NCBI GenBank assembly: GCA_002409745.1
Contig: DHOU01000038.1
Location: forward strand, 64,658-94,115
Source: Bacteroidales bacterium UBA5382
Lineage (GTDB): Bacteria; Bacteroidota; Bacteroidia; Bacteroidales; Dysgonomonadaceae
Direction: 5' to 3'
DNA length: 29,458 bases
Shown: positions 1 to 8,728 of the stretch, piece by piece
How positions within the stretch are numbered: position 1 is the stretch's first letter
Layout of the letters: each line of letters begins with the position of its first letter
Program-made: the position numbers and the translations under genes
The notes under the pieces: model-generated
Told to the model about the DNA's origin: nothing
Databases searched by the model: none
Seen by the model: the letters and a program-made list of their open reading frames with translations, nothing else

Positions 1-391
1 GGGGTATTTACATTATTTAACCAATTCTTAACCGTTTCTATTTTTACCTATGCATTCTCTTTCTTAGAAAGACTGACATTCCTTGTATGCTCTTCTATAA
101 TAAAAGCAAAAAATGGCATTGTCGTATTATCATCTGGGGTATTGTTTCGAATAGTATTTACGATTACTGAAATTACACTAGTTATTCCGGATGTATTTCC
201 GGATATACAGAGAAAACCAACTCTCCTGTTCTCCAACCCTCTGTTGTTATTTTCATCAAATAAAAACAATCCGAAACAGAATCCGTATTGTCTTTCGTCA
301 AAAACGAAAGAGATAGGCTCGGTTTTTGTTTTTTTCCTTTTTTGCATTTATCATCGTCTCTCGACGAACTTTCAAATAAAATATCTACAAT
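1..391. other. Intergenic region upstream of aspA
   Basis: No convincing gene is visible here. Two short open frames on opposite strands (48-347 on minus, 142-399 on plus) overlap each other completely, have no recognisable domain, and look like chance frames in AT-rich DNA. The stretch probably carries the promoter and leader of the aspA operon, but no clear TTTG / TAnnTTTG pair was found. A T-rich run at about 321-345 lies roughly 50 bases before the aspA start. Confidence 0.4.
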
Positions 392-1819
392 ATGAATAAC
401 AAAAATTTTAATTTAAGCGGCAAAACCCGCTCAGAACATGATCTTCTGGGAAATATGGAAGTCCCTGTTGAATACTATTTCGGTATACAAACGATGCGTG
501 CATTGGATAATTTTAATATCAGCAGTTCCCGATTATATCATTATCCACACATAATCGTTGCCCTATCCGATGTGAAAGCGGCCGCAGCGGAAGCTAACCA
601 AGAGCTCGGATTAATCGAACCGATTATTGCTAAAGCTATTGTGCAAGCATGTAAAGAAATTAGAAAGGGTAAATACCACGAATATTTTGTAGTGGATATG
701 ATACAAGGTGGCGCCGGAACGTCCGTCAATATGAATGCAAATGAAGTGATTGCCAATAGGGCATTGGAAATGCTTGGGCATTCTAAAGGCGAATACACAT
801 ATTGTCATCCGAACAATCATGTGAATCGGTCGCAATCTACTAACGATACGTATCCGACTGCTATGAAAATCGCTTTGTACCGCAGTATTGGTGATTTGGT
901 GGATACTCTTCGAAATCTCATCGTTGCCTTTCATGAAAAGGGGAAAAAATTCTCGGGCGTAATTAAAATGGGTCGAACTCAATTACAGGATGCTGTTCCC
1001 ATGACCTTAGGCCAGGAGTTTGAGGCCTTTGCGGCTACTCTGGAAGAAGAAGTCTTGTTACTGGAACGTAACCGTAAATTATTGTTAGAGATAAATATGG
1101 GTGCAACTGCGATCGGAACAGGTATCAATGCCGATCCGCGTTATGCCGAAATATGTACCCGTCATTTGGCCGAAATAACCGGCCTTCCTGTAGTAAAAGC
1201 TGAAAATATGATTGAGGCAACGAGTGATACCGGCGTTTTTATCATCAATTCTTCCACTATAAAACGTTTAGCGGTAAAAATATCTAAGATATGCAATGAT
1301 TTGCGGTTATTGTCTTCCGGCCCACGAACAGGTTTAAATGAAATTAATCTTCCCCCTATGCAACCCGGCTCGTCCATCATGCCGGGAAAAGTCAATCCCG
1401 TTATCCCCGAAGTGGTGAATCAAATTGCTTTTAAGGTTATAGGCAATGACCTGACGGTAACCATGGCTTCGGAAGCCGGGCAATTGCAACTGAACGTCAT
1501 GGAGCCGATTATCGTCTTCTCTCTGATGGAAAGCATATCCATCCTTATTAAGGGCTTACAAACATTGCGAAAAAAATGCATCGAAGGCATTACCCCCAAT
1601 GAAGAGCATTGCAAAAATATGGTACTGCACAGTATCGGCTTGGTGACGGCTTTAAATCCTTATCTGGGCTATGAGACATCTAGCCAATTGGCCGCCGAAG
1701 CGTTGAAAACGGGGAAGGGGGTGTATGAATTGGTGCTGGAGAAGAAACTTATGGAGAAAGAAAAACTCGATGATATACTGAAACCGGAAAATATGATCAA
1801 GCCTCGAAAAATGTCATAA
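392..1819 (+). CDS. aspA: Aspartate ammonia-lyase (aspartase)
   Basis: Cytoplasmic enzyme of the fumarase/aspartase superfamily that deaminates L-aspartate to fumarate plus ammonia. The 475-residue length fits aspartases (about 470). The superfamily signature loop GSSIMPGKVN is at residues 326-335; its serine pair supplies the catalytic base. The substrate-binding SxSTNDTYPT stretch is at about 147-156, and the second conserved block (GRTQLQDAVP) at about 194-203. The SSIMPGKVNPV loop and the overall pattern favour aspartase over class II fumarase, although the two are close relatives. It is first in an operon with a Dcu carrier, a periplasmic asparaginase and a porin, which strongly supports the aspartase assignment. 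The start at 392 follows an A-rich leader, as is common in Bacteroidetes. Confidence 0.93.
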   Translation: MNNKNFNLSGKTRSEHDLLGNMEVPVEYYFGIQTMRALDNFNISSSRLYHYPHIIVALSDVKAAAAEANQELGLIEPIIAKAIVQACKEIRKGKYHEYFVVDMIQGGAGTSVNMNANEVIANRALEMLGHSKGEYTYCHPNNHVNRSQSTNDTYPTAMKIALYRSIGDLVDTLRNLIVAFHEKGKKFSGVIKMGRTQLQDAVPMTLGQEFEAFAATLEEEVLLLERNRKLLLEINMGATAIGTGINADPRYAEICTRHLAEITGLPVVKAENMIEATSDTGVFIINSSTIKRLAVKISKICNDLRLLSSGPRTGLNEINLPPMQPGSSIMPGKVNPVIPEVVNQIAFKVIGNDLTVTMASEAGQLQLNVMEPIIVFSLMESISILIKGLQTLRKKCIEGITPNEEHCKNMVLHSIGLVTALNPYLGYETSSQLAAEALKTGKGVYELVLEKKLMEKEKLDDILKPENMIKPRKMS

Positions 1820-1881
1820 CGTACCGTTTTTATGAAAAAAAAGATTACAATGCAGATATCCATTGACTTATTGATAATAGT

Positions 1882-3198
1882 ATGTTGTTACAACTACTGA
1901 TCGTACTGATTGCGATTATCATCGGAGCCCGCTTAGGTGGGATAGGCTTAGGCGTAATGGGTGGGATAGGGCTTGCTATTCTCACATTTGTCTTCGGACT
2001 TCAACCTACCTCGCCCCCTATTGATGTGATGTTGATGATTGCGGCTGTCATTTCGGCTGCTTCTTGCATGCAAGCAACCGGTGGATTGGACTATATGGTG
2101 GATTTGGCAGAAAAGCTTTTGCGAAAGAATCCGTCCAAAGTAACCTGGATAAGCCCTATGGTAACGTATCTCTTTACGTTTGTTGCGGGAACAGGACATG
2201 TGGCTTATTCCGTTTTGCCGGTTATTGCCGAAGTGGCCACAGAGACGAAAGTAAGACCCGAACGCCCGTTGGGCGTGTCGGTGATTGCTTCCCAGCAAGC
2301 TATTACCGCAAGCCCCATTTCGGCGGCTACCGTAGCCCTTTTAGCCCTCTTGGCGCCATTTGATGTTACCTTGTTAGATATACTGAAGATTTCGATTCCC
2401 TCTACCCTTATCGGTTGTATGGCTGCTGCCTTTTGTTCTTTGAAAGTTGGAAAAGAACTTGAAAACGATCCCGAATATCAAAGACGTCTTCGAGAAGGTT
2501 TGCTAAACAGCCATGACAAGAGTAACAATAAAAAAAATTACAATAAGAGAAATGCTATTATTTCCATTGTGATATTTTTATCGGCAACCGTTTTCGTTGT
2601 GTTATTCGGCTCCATTCAATCGTTACGTCCGACCTTTGAGGCGAACGGAGAAATTACGCAACTGAATATGCCGTATATTATAGAAATACTGATGTTGTCT
2701 GCGGCGGCGCTGATTCTTGTCGTAACAAGAACAAACGGATTGGAAGCAACAAAAGGATCCGTGTTTGGGGCAGGCATGCAAGCCGTCATAGCTATTTTCG
2801 GCATTGCCTGGATGGGCGATACGTTTATTCAGGGTAATCTGACTCAGATAACTGCTTCTATTCAGGAGATCATCATGCAGTACCCGTGGATTTTCGGCTT
2901 CGCCTTATTTTTTATGTCTATTCTTCTTTATAGCCAAGCGGCTACTGTTAGGGCATTAGTACCATTAGGTATCGCATTAGCGGTATCTCCCTATACGCTT
3001 ATTGCCTTATTTCCTGCGGTAAACGGATATTTTTTCATACCCAATTATCCGACTGTTGTTGCGGCAATTAATTTTGACCGGACGGGATCTACCCATATAG
3101 GTAAATATATACTGAATCACTCTTTTATGATGCCTGGTTTAGTAGCTACTACGGTAGCTATTATAGTAGGATTAGGGTTGGTACAGTTATTTTTCTGA
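1882..3198 (+). CDS. Anaerobic C4-dicarboxylate transporter, DcuA/DcuB family
   Basis: Inner-membrane carrier of 438 residues with about ten hydrophobic helices, matching the usual Dcu length (about 430-445). Family landmarks include the N-terminal Gly-rich helices (GGIGLGVMGGIGLAIL), the GTGHVAYSVLP stretch in helix 3-4, the block containing RPERPLGVS and ITASPISAATVAL, and a polar central loop at about residues 200-225. Dcu carriers exchange aspartate, fumarate, malate and succinate during anaerobic growth. Placed between aspartase and asparaginase, it probably imports aspartate in exchange for succinate or fumarate. DcuA versus DcuB cannot be decided from sequence reading alone. It starts 62 bases after aspA. 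Confidence 0.9.
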   Translation: MLLQLLIVLIAIIIGARLGGIGLGVMGGIGLAILTFVFGLQPTSPPIDVMLMIAAVISAASCMQATGGLDYMVDLAEKLLRKNPSKVTWISPMVTYLFTFVAGTGHVAYSVLPVIAEVATETKVRPERPLGVSVIASQQAITASPISAATVALLALLAPFDVTLLDILKISIPSTLIGCMAAAFCSLKVGKELENDPEYQRRLREGLLNSHDKSNNKKNYNKRNAIISIVIFLSATVFVVLFGSIQSLRPTFEANGEITQLNMPYIIEILMLSAAALILVVTRTNGLEATKGSVFGAGMQAVIAIFGIAWMGDTFIQGNLTQITASIQEIIMQYPWIFGFALFFMSILLYSQAATVRALVPLGIALAVSPYTLIALFPAVNGYFFIPNYPTVVAAINFDRTGSTHIGKYILNHSFMMPGLVATTVAIIVGLGLVQLFF

Positions 3199-3231
3199 TT
3201 TATAATTTATTGATATTTTAATTTTATTCTT

Positions 3232-4290
3232 ATGAAAACAAAAAAAAATCTATTGTTCGTAGGGCTTTTTCTATGGCTCTCATTGGCTGTAGCCTTTGCA
3301 CAAAAGCCGAATGTGTACATTTTAGCAACCGGCGGTACTATTGCAGGTACCGGAACTTCTTCTACAAAAACAACTTATACTGCCGGACAAGTGGCTATCG
3401 GCACCCTTTTGGATGCCGTACCTGAAGTAAATGAAATCGCGAATGTAACCGGAGAACAAATCGTAAAAATAGGTTCTCAGGATATGAATGACGAGGTATG
3501 GTTGATTTTGGCGAAACGAATCAATGAATTGTTCGCCCGTGGCGATGTAGACGGTATTGTCATTACCCACGGAACCGACACGATGGAAGAAACCGCTTTT
3601 TTCCTGAACTTAACGGTCAAAAGCGATAAACCGGTTGTCTTGGTAGGTTCTATGCGCCCTTCTACCGCCATGAGTGCAGACGGACCTTTGAATCTTTACA
3701 ATGCGGTTGTGGTGGCAGCTTCTAAAGAATCTAAAGGTAAAGGAGTCTTAGTGGCTATGAATGGAATGATTTTGGGAGCTCATAATGTATTGAAAACAAA
3801 TACAGTGGAGGTGGAAACCTTTAAATCTCCCAATTCAGGCCCTTTGGGATATGTTCATAACGGTAAAGTCTTTTTCTCTGAAGTTCCCGTCAAAAAACAT
3901 ACATTCCAATCCGATTTTGATGTAGCTAATTTAAATGAATTACCAAAGGTCGGGATCATATACAGTTATTCAAATGTTGAAGATCATGCTTTAAAAGCAT
4001 TAATCAACAACGGCTATAAAGGAATTATCCATGCGGGTGTGGGAAATGGAAATATTCATAAGAATATTTTTCCGGGACTAGTAGAAGCTCGTAAGAAAGA
4101 CATATTGGTTGTCCGTTCTTCCAGAGTTCCGACTGGTCCTACCACTCTGGATGCGGAGGTTGACGACAATAAATATCAGTTTATCGCTTCGCAAGAATTG
4201 AATCCGCAGAAAGCGCGTATTCTGTTAATGTTGGCTTTAACAAAAACTTCCGATTGGAAAAAAATACAGAATTATTTTAATGAATACTAA
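3232..4290 (+). CDS. ansB: Type II (periplasmic) L-asparaginase
   Basis: Hydrolyses L-asparagine (and more slowly glutamine) to aspartate and ammonia in the periplasm. A Sec signal peptide ends near AFA-Q24. The first catalytic motif ATGGTIAG (residues 32-39) carries nucleophile Thr36, and the second motif HGTDTMEE (113-120) carries Thr115 and Asp116. The VLVGSMRP block and the C-terminal VVRSSRVPTGPT region fit type II asparaginases. The 352-residue length including signal is normal. The gap to dcu is 33 bases and to the next gene 11 bases, so one transcript is likely. The gene supplies aspartate to the Dcu/aspartase pair encoded upstream. Confidence 0.93.
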   Translation: MKTKKNLLFVGLFLWLSLAVAFAQKPNVYILATGGTIAGTGTSSTKTTYTAGQVAIGTLLDAVPEVNEIANVTGEQIVKIGSQDMNDEVWLILAKRINELFARGDVDGIVITHGTDTMEETAFFLNLTVKSDKPVVLVGSMRPSTAMSADGPLNLYNAVVVAASKESKGKGVLVAMNGMILGAHNVLKTNTVEVETFKSPNSGPLGYVHNGKVFFSEVPVKKHTFQSDFDVANLNELPKVGIIYSYSNVEDHALKALINNGYKGIIHAGVGNGNIHKNIFPGLVEARKKDILVVRSSRVPTGPTTLDAEVDDNKYQFIASQELNPQKARILLMLALTKTSDWKKIQNYFNEY

Positions 4291-4301
4291 ATGACACAAT
4301 T

Positions 4302-5456
4302 ATGAAAAGAGGAATTATTCTTGTCATATATATTTGTTGCATAAGTAGTATCATTTTTGCTCAGCAAAATGCTTCTTATCCTGACGAGTCGACTTTACTC
4401 GAAAGAGTGGCCAAAGTAGAAAAGAAAGCCGACAAATTCAACTTCTTCCTCAATATGCATAGTAGCTTTGACAGTTATATCGATAACGACGGGTTTCAAG
4501 GCTCCGGTTTTAATATGCGCCAATTCCGTATAGAAGCAAAAGGAAATATCAACGATTGGCTTTCTTACCGATGGAGGCAACGATTGAACAGGCCAAATGA
4601 TGCCGGAAATGCTTTTGATAATATGCCCACTTCGATTGATGTTGCAGGAATAGGTGTCAAATTGTCCGATAAACTCTCGTTATTTGCGGGAAAACAATGT
4701 GCTGCCTACGGGGGAATTGAATTCGACTTGAATCCCATAGAAATTTATGAATATAGCGATATGATAGAATATATGAGCAATTTCCTTACAGGTATTAATA
4801 TTGCGTATGATATCACACCGGCTCACCAATTGCAGTTTCAGGTATTAAACGGACTAAATAATACTTTCGAGAAAACGTATATCGCGCCCGGTATTGAAAA
4901 AAGTAAACTGCCTTTTGTCTATACGCTTAATTGGAACGGAAATATGTTCGGCGGAGCTTATAAAACTCGCTGGTCGGCCTCTATCATGAGTGAAGCCAAA
5001 AGCAGGAATCAACTCTATTTAGCATTTGGCAATGATATTACATTCAGTCCTAAAGCAAATATGTTTTTTGATATCATGTATTCCCGGGAAGGTTTGGATC
5101 GGGAGGGTATTATGAGTACTATTTTACATGATGGAACAAGAAATGCGTTTGATGCCGGATACTTGTCGTTTGTTTCAAAATTCAACTTCCGGGTTCATCC
5201 TTTATGGAATGTTTTTTTACAAGGAATGTACGAAACGGCTTCTTTAACCAAAACGTATGATGAATTTGAAAAAGGAAAATATCGCACATCACTGGGATAT
5301 TTTACCGGAATCGAATATTATCCGATGGAAAGTAATCTGCATTTCTTTTTAACGTATGTAGGACGGGCTTTTCAATATGAAAAAAGAGCCGCTCTGACCG
5401 ACTACCATACGAATAGAATTTCCGTAGGGTTCATTTATCAATTACCGATGTTTTAA
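4302..5456 (+). CDS. Outer-membrane porin, OprO/OprP-like beta-barrel
   Basis: A protein of 384 residues with an N-terminal signal peptide (cleavage near IIFAQ) followed by a short acidic/basic coiled stretch (about residues 28-46) and then alternating beta-strand sequence to the C terminus. Typical porin features are the early NMRQFRIEAKG and WLSYRWRQRL strands, many aromatic girdle residues, and a last strand ending in aromatic Phe (IYQLPMF). This pattern resembles the phosphate-selective porin O/P family, widespread in Bacteroidetes as general porins. As last gene of the aspartate/asparagine operon it plausibly admits asparagine, aspartate or dicarboxylates, but substrate specificity cannot be read from sequence. 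Confidence 0.75.
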   Translation: MKRGIILVIYICCISSIIFAQQNASYPDESTLLERVAKVEKKADKFNFFLNMHSSFDSYIDNDGFQGSGFNMRQFRIEAKGNINDWLSYRWRQRLNRPNDAGNAFDNMPTSIDVAGIGVKLSDKLSLFAGKQCAAYGGIEFDLNPIEIYEYSDMIEYMSNFLTGINIAYDITPAHQLQFQVLNGLNNTFEKTYIAPGIEKSKLPFVYTLNWNGNMFGGAYKTRWSASIMSEAKSRNQLYLAFGNDITFSPKANMFFDIMYSREGLDREGIMSTILHDGTRNAFDAGYLSFVSKFNFRVHPLWNVFLQGMYETASLTKTYDEFEKGKYRTSLGYFTGIEYYPMESNLHFFLTYVGRAFQYEKRAALTDYHTNRISVGFIYQLPMF

Positions 5457-5528
5457 TGTTTTACCGGTAGGCCGCATCGCTTACCACCGGTTCGCCCAAA
5501 AGCAGAATTAAAGGCGCTTCTAATTGAA

Positions 5529-5569
5529 CCTGCGGAATCACGACGAGTGATTCCGCAGGCTATTTTTTT
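5529..5569 (+). terminator. Rho-independent terminator after the aspA operon
   Basis: Perfect 12-bp inverted repeat (CCTGCGGAATCA at 5529-5540 and its complement at 5548-5559) with a 7-base loop, followed by a TATTTTTTT tract. It lies 72 bases after the porin stop and just beyond the convergent stop codon at 5576. The T-tract is only on the plus strand, so it mainly serves the aspA operon. The hairpin could still pause the opposing transcript. Confidence 0.88.
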
Positions 5570-5575
5570 AAAAGG

Positions 5576-6454
5576 TTATTCTTTCGAAATATTGTTGTGA
5601 ATGAATTGCTCAACCGGACTGTTGGGCTTAAGGATGTCTTTTAGTTCGGAATAGGGTATCGTCACATCAATCACACCCATTGCATAAGGGGCAATTTCGT
5701 ATTGATTATATGAATAGTGGATACCTTCGTTACTCAGCCAAAAATTATTATTCGGAACGATATCCTCGACTTCGAAAAATCCTTCTGAAATCAACGAATC
5801 GGGGACGGTTACGTTATACTTTTTCATCAGATTACGGACGATTTTCTCCGTTAACGGCTTGAAATAGTTGGGGACAAAAAGGTCTTCTTCCGAAAGGGTC
5901 GTCAATTCGTTGAGATCGATATTGACGTAAGTCACGTGAAAAGAACCGTGTGCTCCGCCGGTATAATCGCTATACTCGACGGCATAACTTAGCAGCGAGT
6001 CGTTTTGGAACAATATTCTATTATCGTTATTCATATAATACCAATACCAGGAAGGTGTTTTTCCTTCCAGACGGGTTTTATCGGTATAGAAATCATCTGC
6101 TAATACCCGATACTCTGCCGTATAGTCAGCGAGATATTTATCAACCGCTTCTTCCGCCGATAGACTATCGTATTTTTGATTGTTGAAAAATGTTCCTTTC
6201 ACTATTTGTTGCAGGCGGGCTAAATCTTCCGGATTACGGAACTTTTTAGGATAAACAAATCCGATGCTCACATCCGAATACGGAAGAGTCGTATCGTTTT
6301 CCTGTTCCAATAAAGGAATTCTTTTCTCCACGCGGATCGTATCAAATTCGATCGAAAAGTCATCCCCCGCTTTTTTATCTTTACAAGAAAAGAGAAGACC
6401 GAAAGAAAGGACTCCGAGAATAATAAAGAAAGAAGAGCCGTAATTTATTTTCAT
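5576..6454 (-). CDS. DUF3298-type lipoprotein
   Basis: Predicted envelope lipoprotein of 292 residues. The start at 6454 (MKINYG) is preferred over an upstream ATG at 6490, because it begins a clean signal peptide ending in the lipobox LLFSC and leaves a 10-base gap to the preceding gene instead of an overlap. Behind the signal, a mixed alpha/beta domain carries the YTGGAHG signature typical of DUF3298 (often paired with DUF4163), the same fold as the extracellular part of RsiV. The C terminus has an amphipathic DVTIPYSELKDIL strand-helix. Biochemical role is unknown. It is last in a pheS - DUF4831 - DUF3298 row and may be co-transcribed. Confidence 0.78.
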   Translation of the reverse strand: MKINYGSSFFIILGVLSFGLLFSCKDKKAGDDFSIEFDTIRVEKRIPLLEQENDTTLPYSDVSIGFVYPKKFRNPEDLARLQQIVKGTFFNNQKYDSLSAEEAVDKYLADYTAEYRVLADDFYTDKTRLEGKTPSWYWYYMNNDNRILFQNDSLLSYAVEYSDYTGGAHGSFHVTYVNIDLNELTTLSEEDLFVPNYFKPLTEKIVRNLMKKYNVTVPDSLISEGFFEVEDIVPNNNFWLSNEGIHYSYNQYEIAPYAMGVIDVTIPYSELKDILKPNSPVEQFIHNNISKE

Positions 6455-6464
6455 ACGATATTTA

Positions 6465-7538
6465 TTATTGAATAATTTGTTTGATGGCACCCAATTCAGG
6501 GTAGAAAATCACCTTAATGGGTTGCTTGAAATTGTCGAACATTTTTTTGACGAGAACATCTTGTGTTCCGTATTGTACCACATCTACATCCAATGATTGT
6601 TTGCGCTCATTCAGTTCTATGGTGAGGAGCGCCTTACCCGGAATATTGTATACCAATCCTTCCGTTAATTTCTTTTCCAGCCGATCGCGGTCTTTTTCCG
6701 ATAAGGGCAAATCGACTTTGGGCGTTTTGCTTTCTAATGATAAATAAAGAGGTGCTCCGGCTAAATTATCTTCGTCCAACGGGCCTAATTTTTCCGAAAA
6801 ACGAGCGACGACCTTCCGCGTAATATTTTTCTCATCGGGAGTTAACGACACCGCATGAATAAAATATTCCGTATGGACACTACCAGCAAAGAGTTCTGTA
6901 AGCGCTTTCTCCTGATTATTCAATTCTTCCATGACCACTTTATAGGCATTTCCGTCGGGAGGCATCGATTCGGCTTCTCCGGTAAGGATATCGTTGCGGC
7001 TCCGGCGTAATTGAAGGATTTGCTTCGATACCAGTTCTGCTTGTTTTGCCGTCGATCCGGCCAGAAGTATTTCTTCCGAAAAGAAGCGCTGCGGATTGGA
7101 TGAGGGAAAGGTGGACGGCGGAACTTCCATTTCTTGTGCCGTTGCCTGTTCCGGTTGAGCATTTACCGAACAAATAACCCCGTCTTCACGCAGATAGACA
7201 TAAGGCTCCAGCGTGTTGGAGCGGAATTCGATCATAAAGGAATTCGTTTTGTCGGCAATGCCTTTATTGGCCACCTTTATATCCTCTACGCTATAAACCG
7301 ATTTGCTTTCGGTAATCGGTTTTTCAATGCCCAAGTAGCGTTGGGCATATTGATAAAAATCGCCACGCTGATACGTGGTCTTTTTAACTAATAGTTTTAT
7401 TTCGAACAATGTTTTGGGAAGCGAATAGACGATTCCGTAATCGTTCGCTTTAACGGCATTCACCCGCGTGGTTTTTTGTCCGTAAGCCGTGACGAATATT
7501 GCTAAACAAGCTAAGAGTAACAGATGTATTCTTCTCAT
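6465..7538 (-). CDS. DUF4831 family exported protein
   Basis: A protein of 357 residues with a signal peptide (MRRIHLLLLACLAIFVTAYGQ). The mature protein opens with the conserved NDYGIVYSLPKT and YQRGDFYQYAQRYLG stretches that mark the Bacteroidetes-specific DUF4831 family. The C-terminal half contains predicted beta-strands around LSLESKTP and YNIPGKALLTIEL. It is probably periplasmic or surface-attached; function is unknown. It starts 19 bases after the pheS stop, and its own stop lies 10 bases before the DUF3298 start, so the three genes look like one transcription unit. Confidence 0.75.
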   Translation of the reverse strand: MRRIHLLLLACLAIFVTAYGQKTTRVNAVKANDYGIVYSLPKTLFEIKLLVKKTTYQRGDFYQYAQRYLGIEKPITESKSVYSVEDIKVANKGIADKTNSFMIEFRSNTLEPYVYLREDGVICSVNAQPEQATAQEMEVPPSTFPSSNPQRFFSEEILLAGSTAKQAELVSKQILQLRRSRNDILTGEAESMPPDGNAYKVVMEELNNQEKALTELFAGSVHTEYFIHAVSLTPDEKNITRKVVARFSEKLGPLDEDNLAGAPLYLSLESKTPKVDLPLSEKDRDRLEKKLTEGLVYNIPGKALLTIELNERKQSLDVDVVQYGTQDVLVKKMFDNFKQPIKVIFYPELGAIKQIIQ

Positions 7539-7557
7539 AACAGAGGAAAATTAAAGT

Positions 7558-8583
7558 TTAATAAGCCGATTCAAACTGATGAAGGAAGCGGATGTCGTTA
7601 TCAAAAAATAACCGTATATCGTTAATCTGATACTTCAGCATCGCAATGCGTTCGATGCCCATCCCTAAAGCATAGCCCGAATATACACTGCTGTCAATAC
7701 CGCAATTTTCAAGGACGTTGGGATCGACCATGCCGCATCCCATGATTTCCACCCATCCCGTATGCTTACAGATATTGCATCCTTTTCCTCCGCAAATATG
7801 GCAGGAAATATCCATTTCGGCGCTGGGCTCTGTAAAAGGGAAATAAGACGGCCGCAAACGGATACGCGTATTGGAACCGAACATCTCTTTTGCGAAGAAA
7901 AGCAAGGCCTGCTTCAAGTCGGCAAACGATACATTCTTATCGATATACAATGCTTCCACCTGATGGAAAAAACAATGAGCCCGGGCAGAAATGGCTTCGT
8001 TTCTATATACCCGTCCCGGACAGATGATGCGAATAGGCGGTTGTGTTTTTTCCATTACCCGCGTTTGCACCGAAGAAGTATGCGTACGCAGCAATATATC
8101 GGGATTGCTTTGAACGAAAAAAGTATCCTGCATATCGCGCGCCGGATGATCTTCTGCAAAATTCAACGAAGAAAAAACATGCCAATCGTCTTCCACTTCG
8201 GGGCCTTCGGCAATGGAAAAGCCCAAACGCTTAAAGATAGAGCAAATTTCTTCTTTGACCAACGAGATAGGATGGCGCGTGCCCAAAGGAATAGGATATG
8301 AAGTGCGGGTAAGATCTATTTCGCCGGATGAAGACGAGGAAGTCTCGAATTGATCTTTCAGCGATTGTATTTTGTGCTGTGTTTTCTGCTTTAATTCATT
8401 CAGGTTTTTACCCACTTCCCGTTTTTGGTCGGAAGGGATATTCCGAAACTCTTCCATCAAAGAAGACACGATGCCTTTTTTACTGAGATATTTAATGCGC
8501 AAGGCTTCCAGTTCCTCGGCTCCGGAAGCGGTTAGTTTGTCAATTTCTACAAGAAGTCCTTCTATTTTTTCAGTTATATTCAT
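7558..8583 (-). CDS. pheS: Phenylalanyl-tRNA synthetase alpha subunit
   Basis: Class II aminoacyl-tRNA synthetase subunit of 341 residues that, with PheT, charges tRNA-Phe in the cytoplasm. The N-terminal coiled-coil arm that contacts tRNA covers about residues 1-90. Catalytic core landmarks are HPISLVKEEI, GPEVEDDWHVFSSLN, ARDMQDTFFV, LLRTHTSSVQ, GRVYRNEAISARAHCFFHQVE (motif 2) and GMGIERIAML (motif 3). A Cys-rich stretch (CHICGGKGCNICKHTGW) before the last motifs looks like a zinc-binding insert seen in several bacterial lineages including Bacteroidetes. pheT is not in this window, which is usual for this phylum. Promoter element at 8614-8621. Confidence 0.96.
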   Translation of the reverse strand: MNITEKIEGLLVEIDKLTASGAEELEALRIKYLSKKGIVSSLMEEFRNIPSDQKREVGKNLNELKQKTQHKIQSLKDQFETSSSSSGEIDLTRTSYPIPLGTRHPISLVKEEICSIFKRLGFSIAEGPEVEDDWHVFSSLNFAEDHPARDMQDTFFVQSNPDILLRTHTSSVQTRVMEKTQPPIRIICPGRVYRNEAISARAHCFFHQVEALYIDKNVSFADLKQALLFFAKEMFGSNTRIRLRPSYFPFTEPSAEMDISCHICGGKGCNICKHTGWVEIMGCGMVDPNVLENCGIDSSVYSGYALGMGIERIAMLKYQINDIRLFFDNDIRFLHQFESAY

Positions 8584-8613
8584 TGCGAATAGCCATAAAA
8601 TGATTCAATTGTA

Positions 8614-8621
8614 CAAAAATA
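8614..8621 (-). promoter_or_regulatory. Probable -7 promoter element of pheS
   Basis: On the minus strand this reads TATTTTTG, an exact match to the Bacteroidetes -7 consensus TAnnTTTG, 30 bases before the pheS start. No good TTTG -33 partner was seen at the usual 19-21 base distance, so confidence is limited. Confidence 0.4.
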
Positions 8622-8697
8622 CACTTTTTCTGACGATTCGCCGGTCTTTTAAGGAAAAGATTTGTGAACAATACTCGGTTTGTAAGGGCGAAATATG

Positions 8698-8705
8698 TAT
8701 TTTTG
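8698..8705 (+). promoter_or_regulatory. Probable -7 promoter element of tilS
   Basis: Reads TATTTTTG (consensus TAnnTTTG), ending 23 bases before the tilS ATG at 8729. A TTTG lies at 8679-8682, but its spacing (15 bases) is shorter than the usual 19-21. If it is used, the transcript begins near 8712 and the upstream in-frame ATGs cannot be the start. Confidence 0.4.
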
Positions 8706-8728
8706 CCGATGCAAGAATCATTTTACAG

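Noticed and set aside
48..399. Two opposing short frames upstream of aspA
   Set aside because: They are mutually antisense, have no domain and no start signal; they probably arise from AT-rich leader DNA.
5529..5569. Bidirectional terminator for the minus-strand lipoprotein gene
   Set aside because: The stem is shared, but on the minus strand no T-run follows it, so only plus-strand termination is well supported.
8372..8728. N-terminal extension of the tilS frame by 119 codons
   Set aside because: It lies antisense to pheS, has no family similarity, and a promoter-like element lies just before the proper ATG at 8729.
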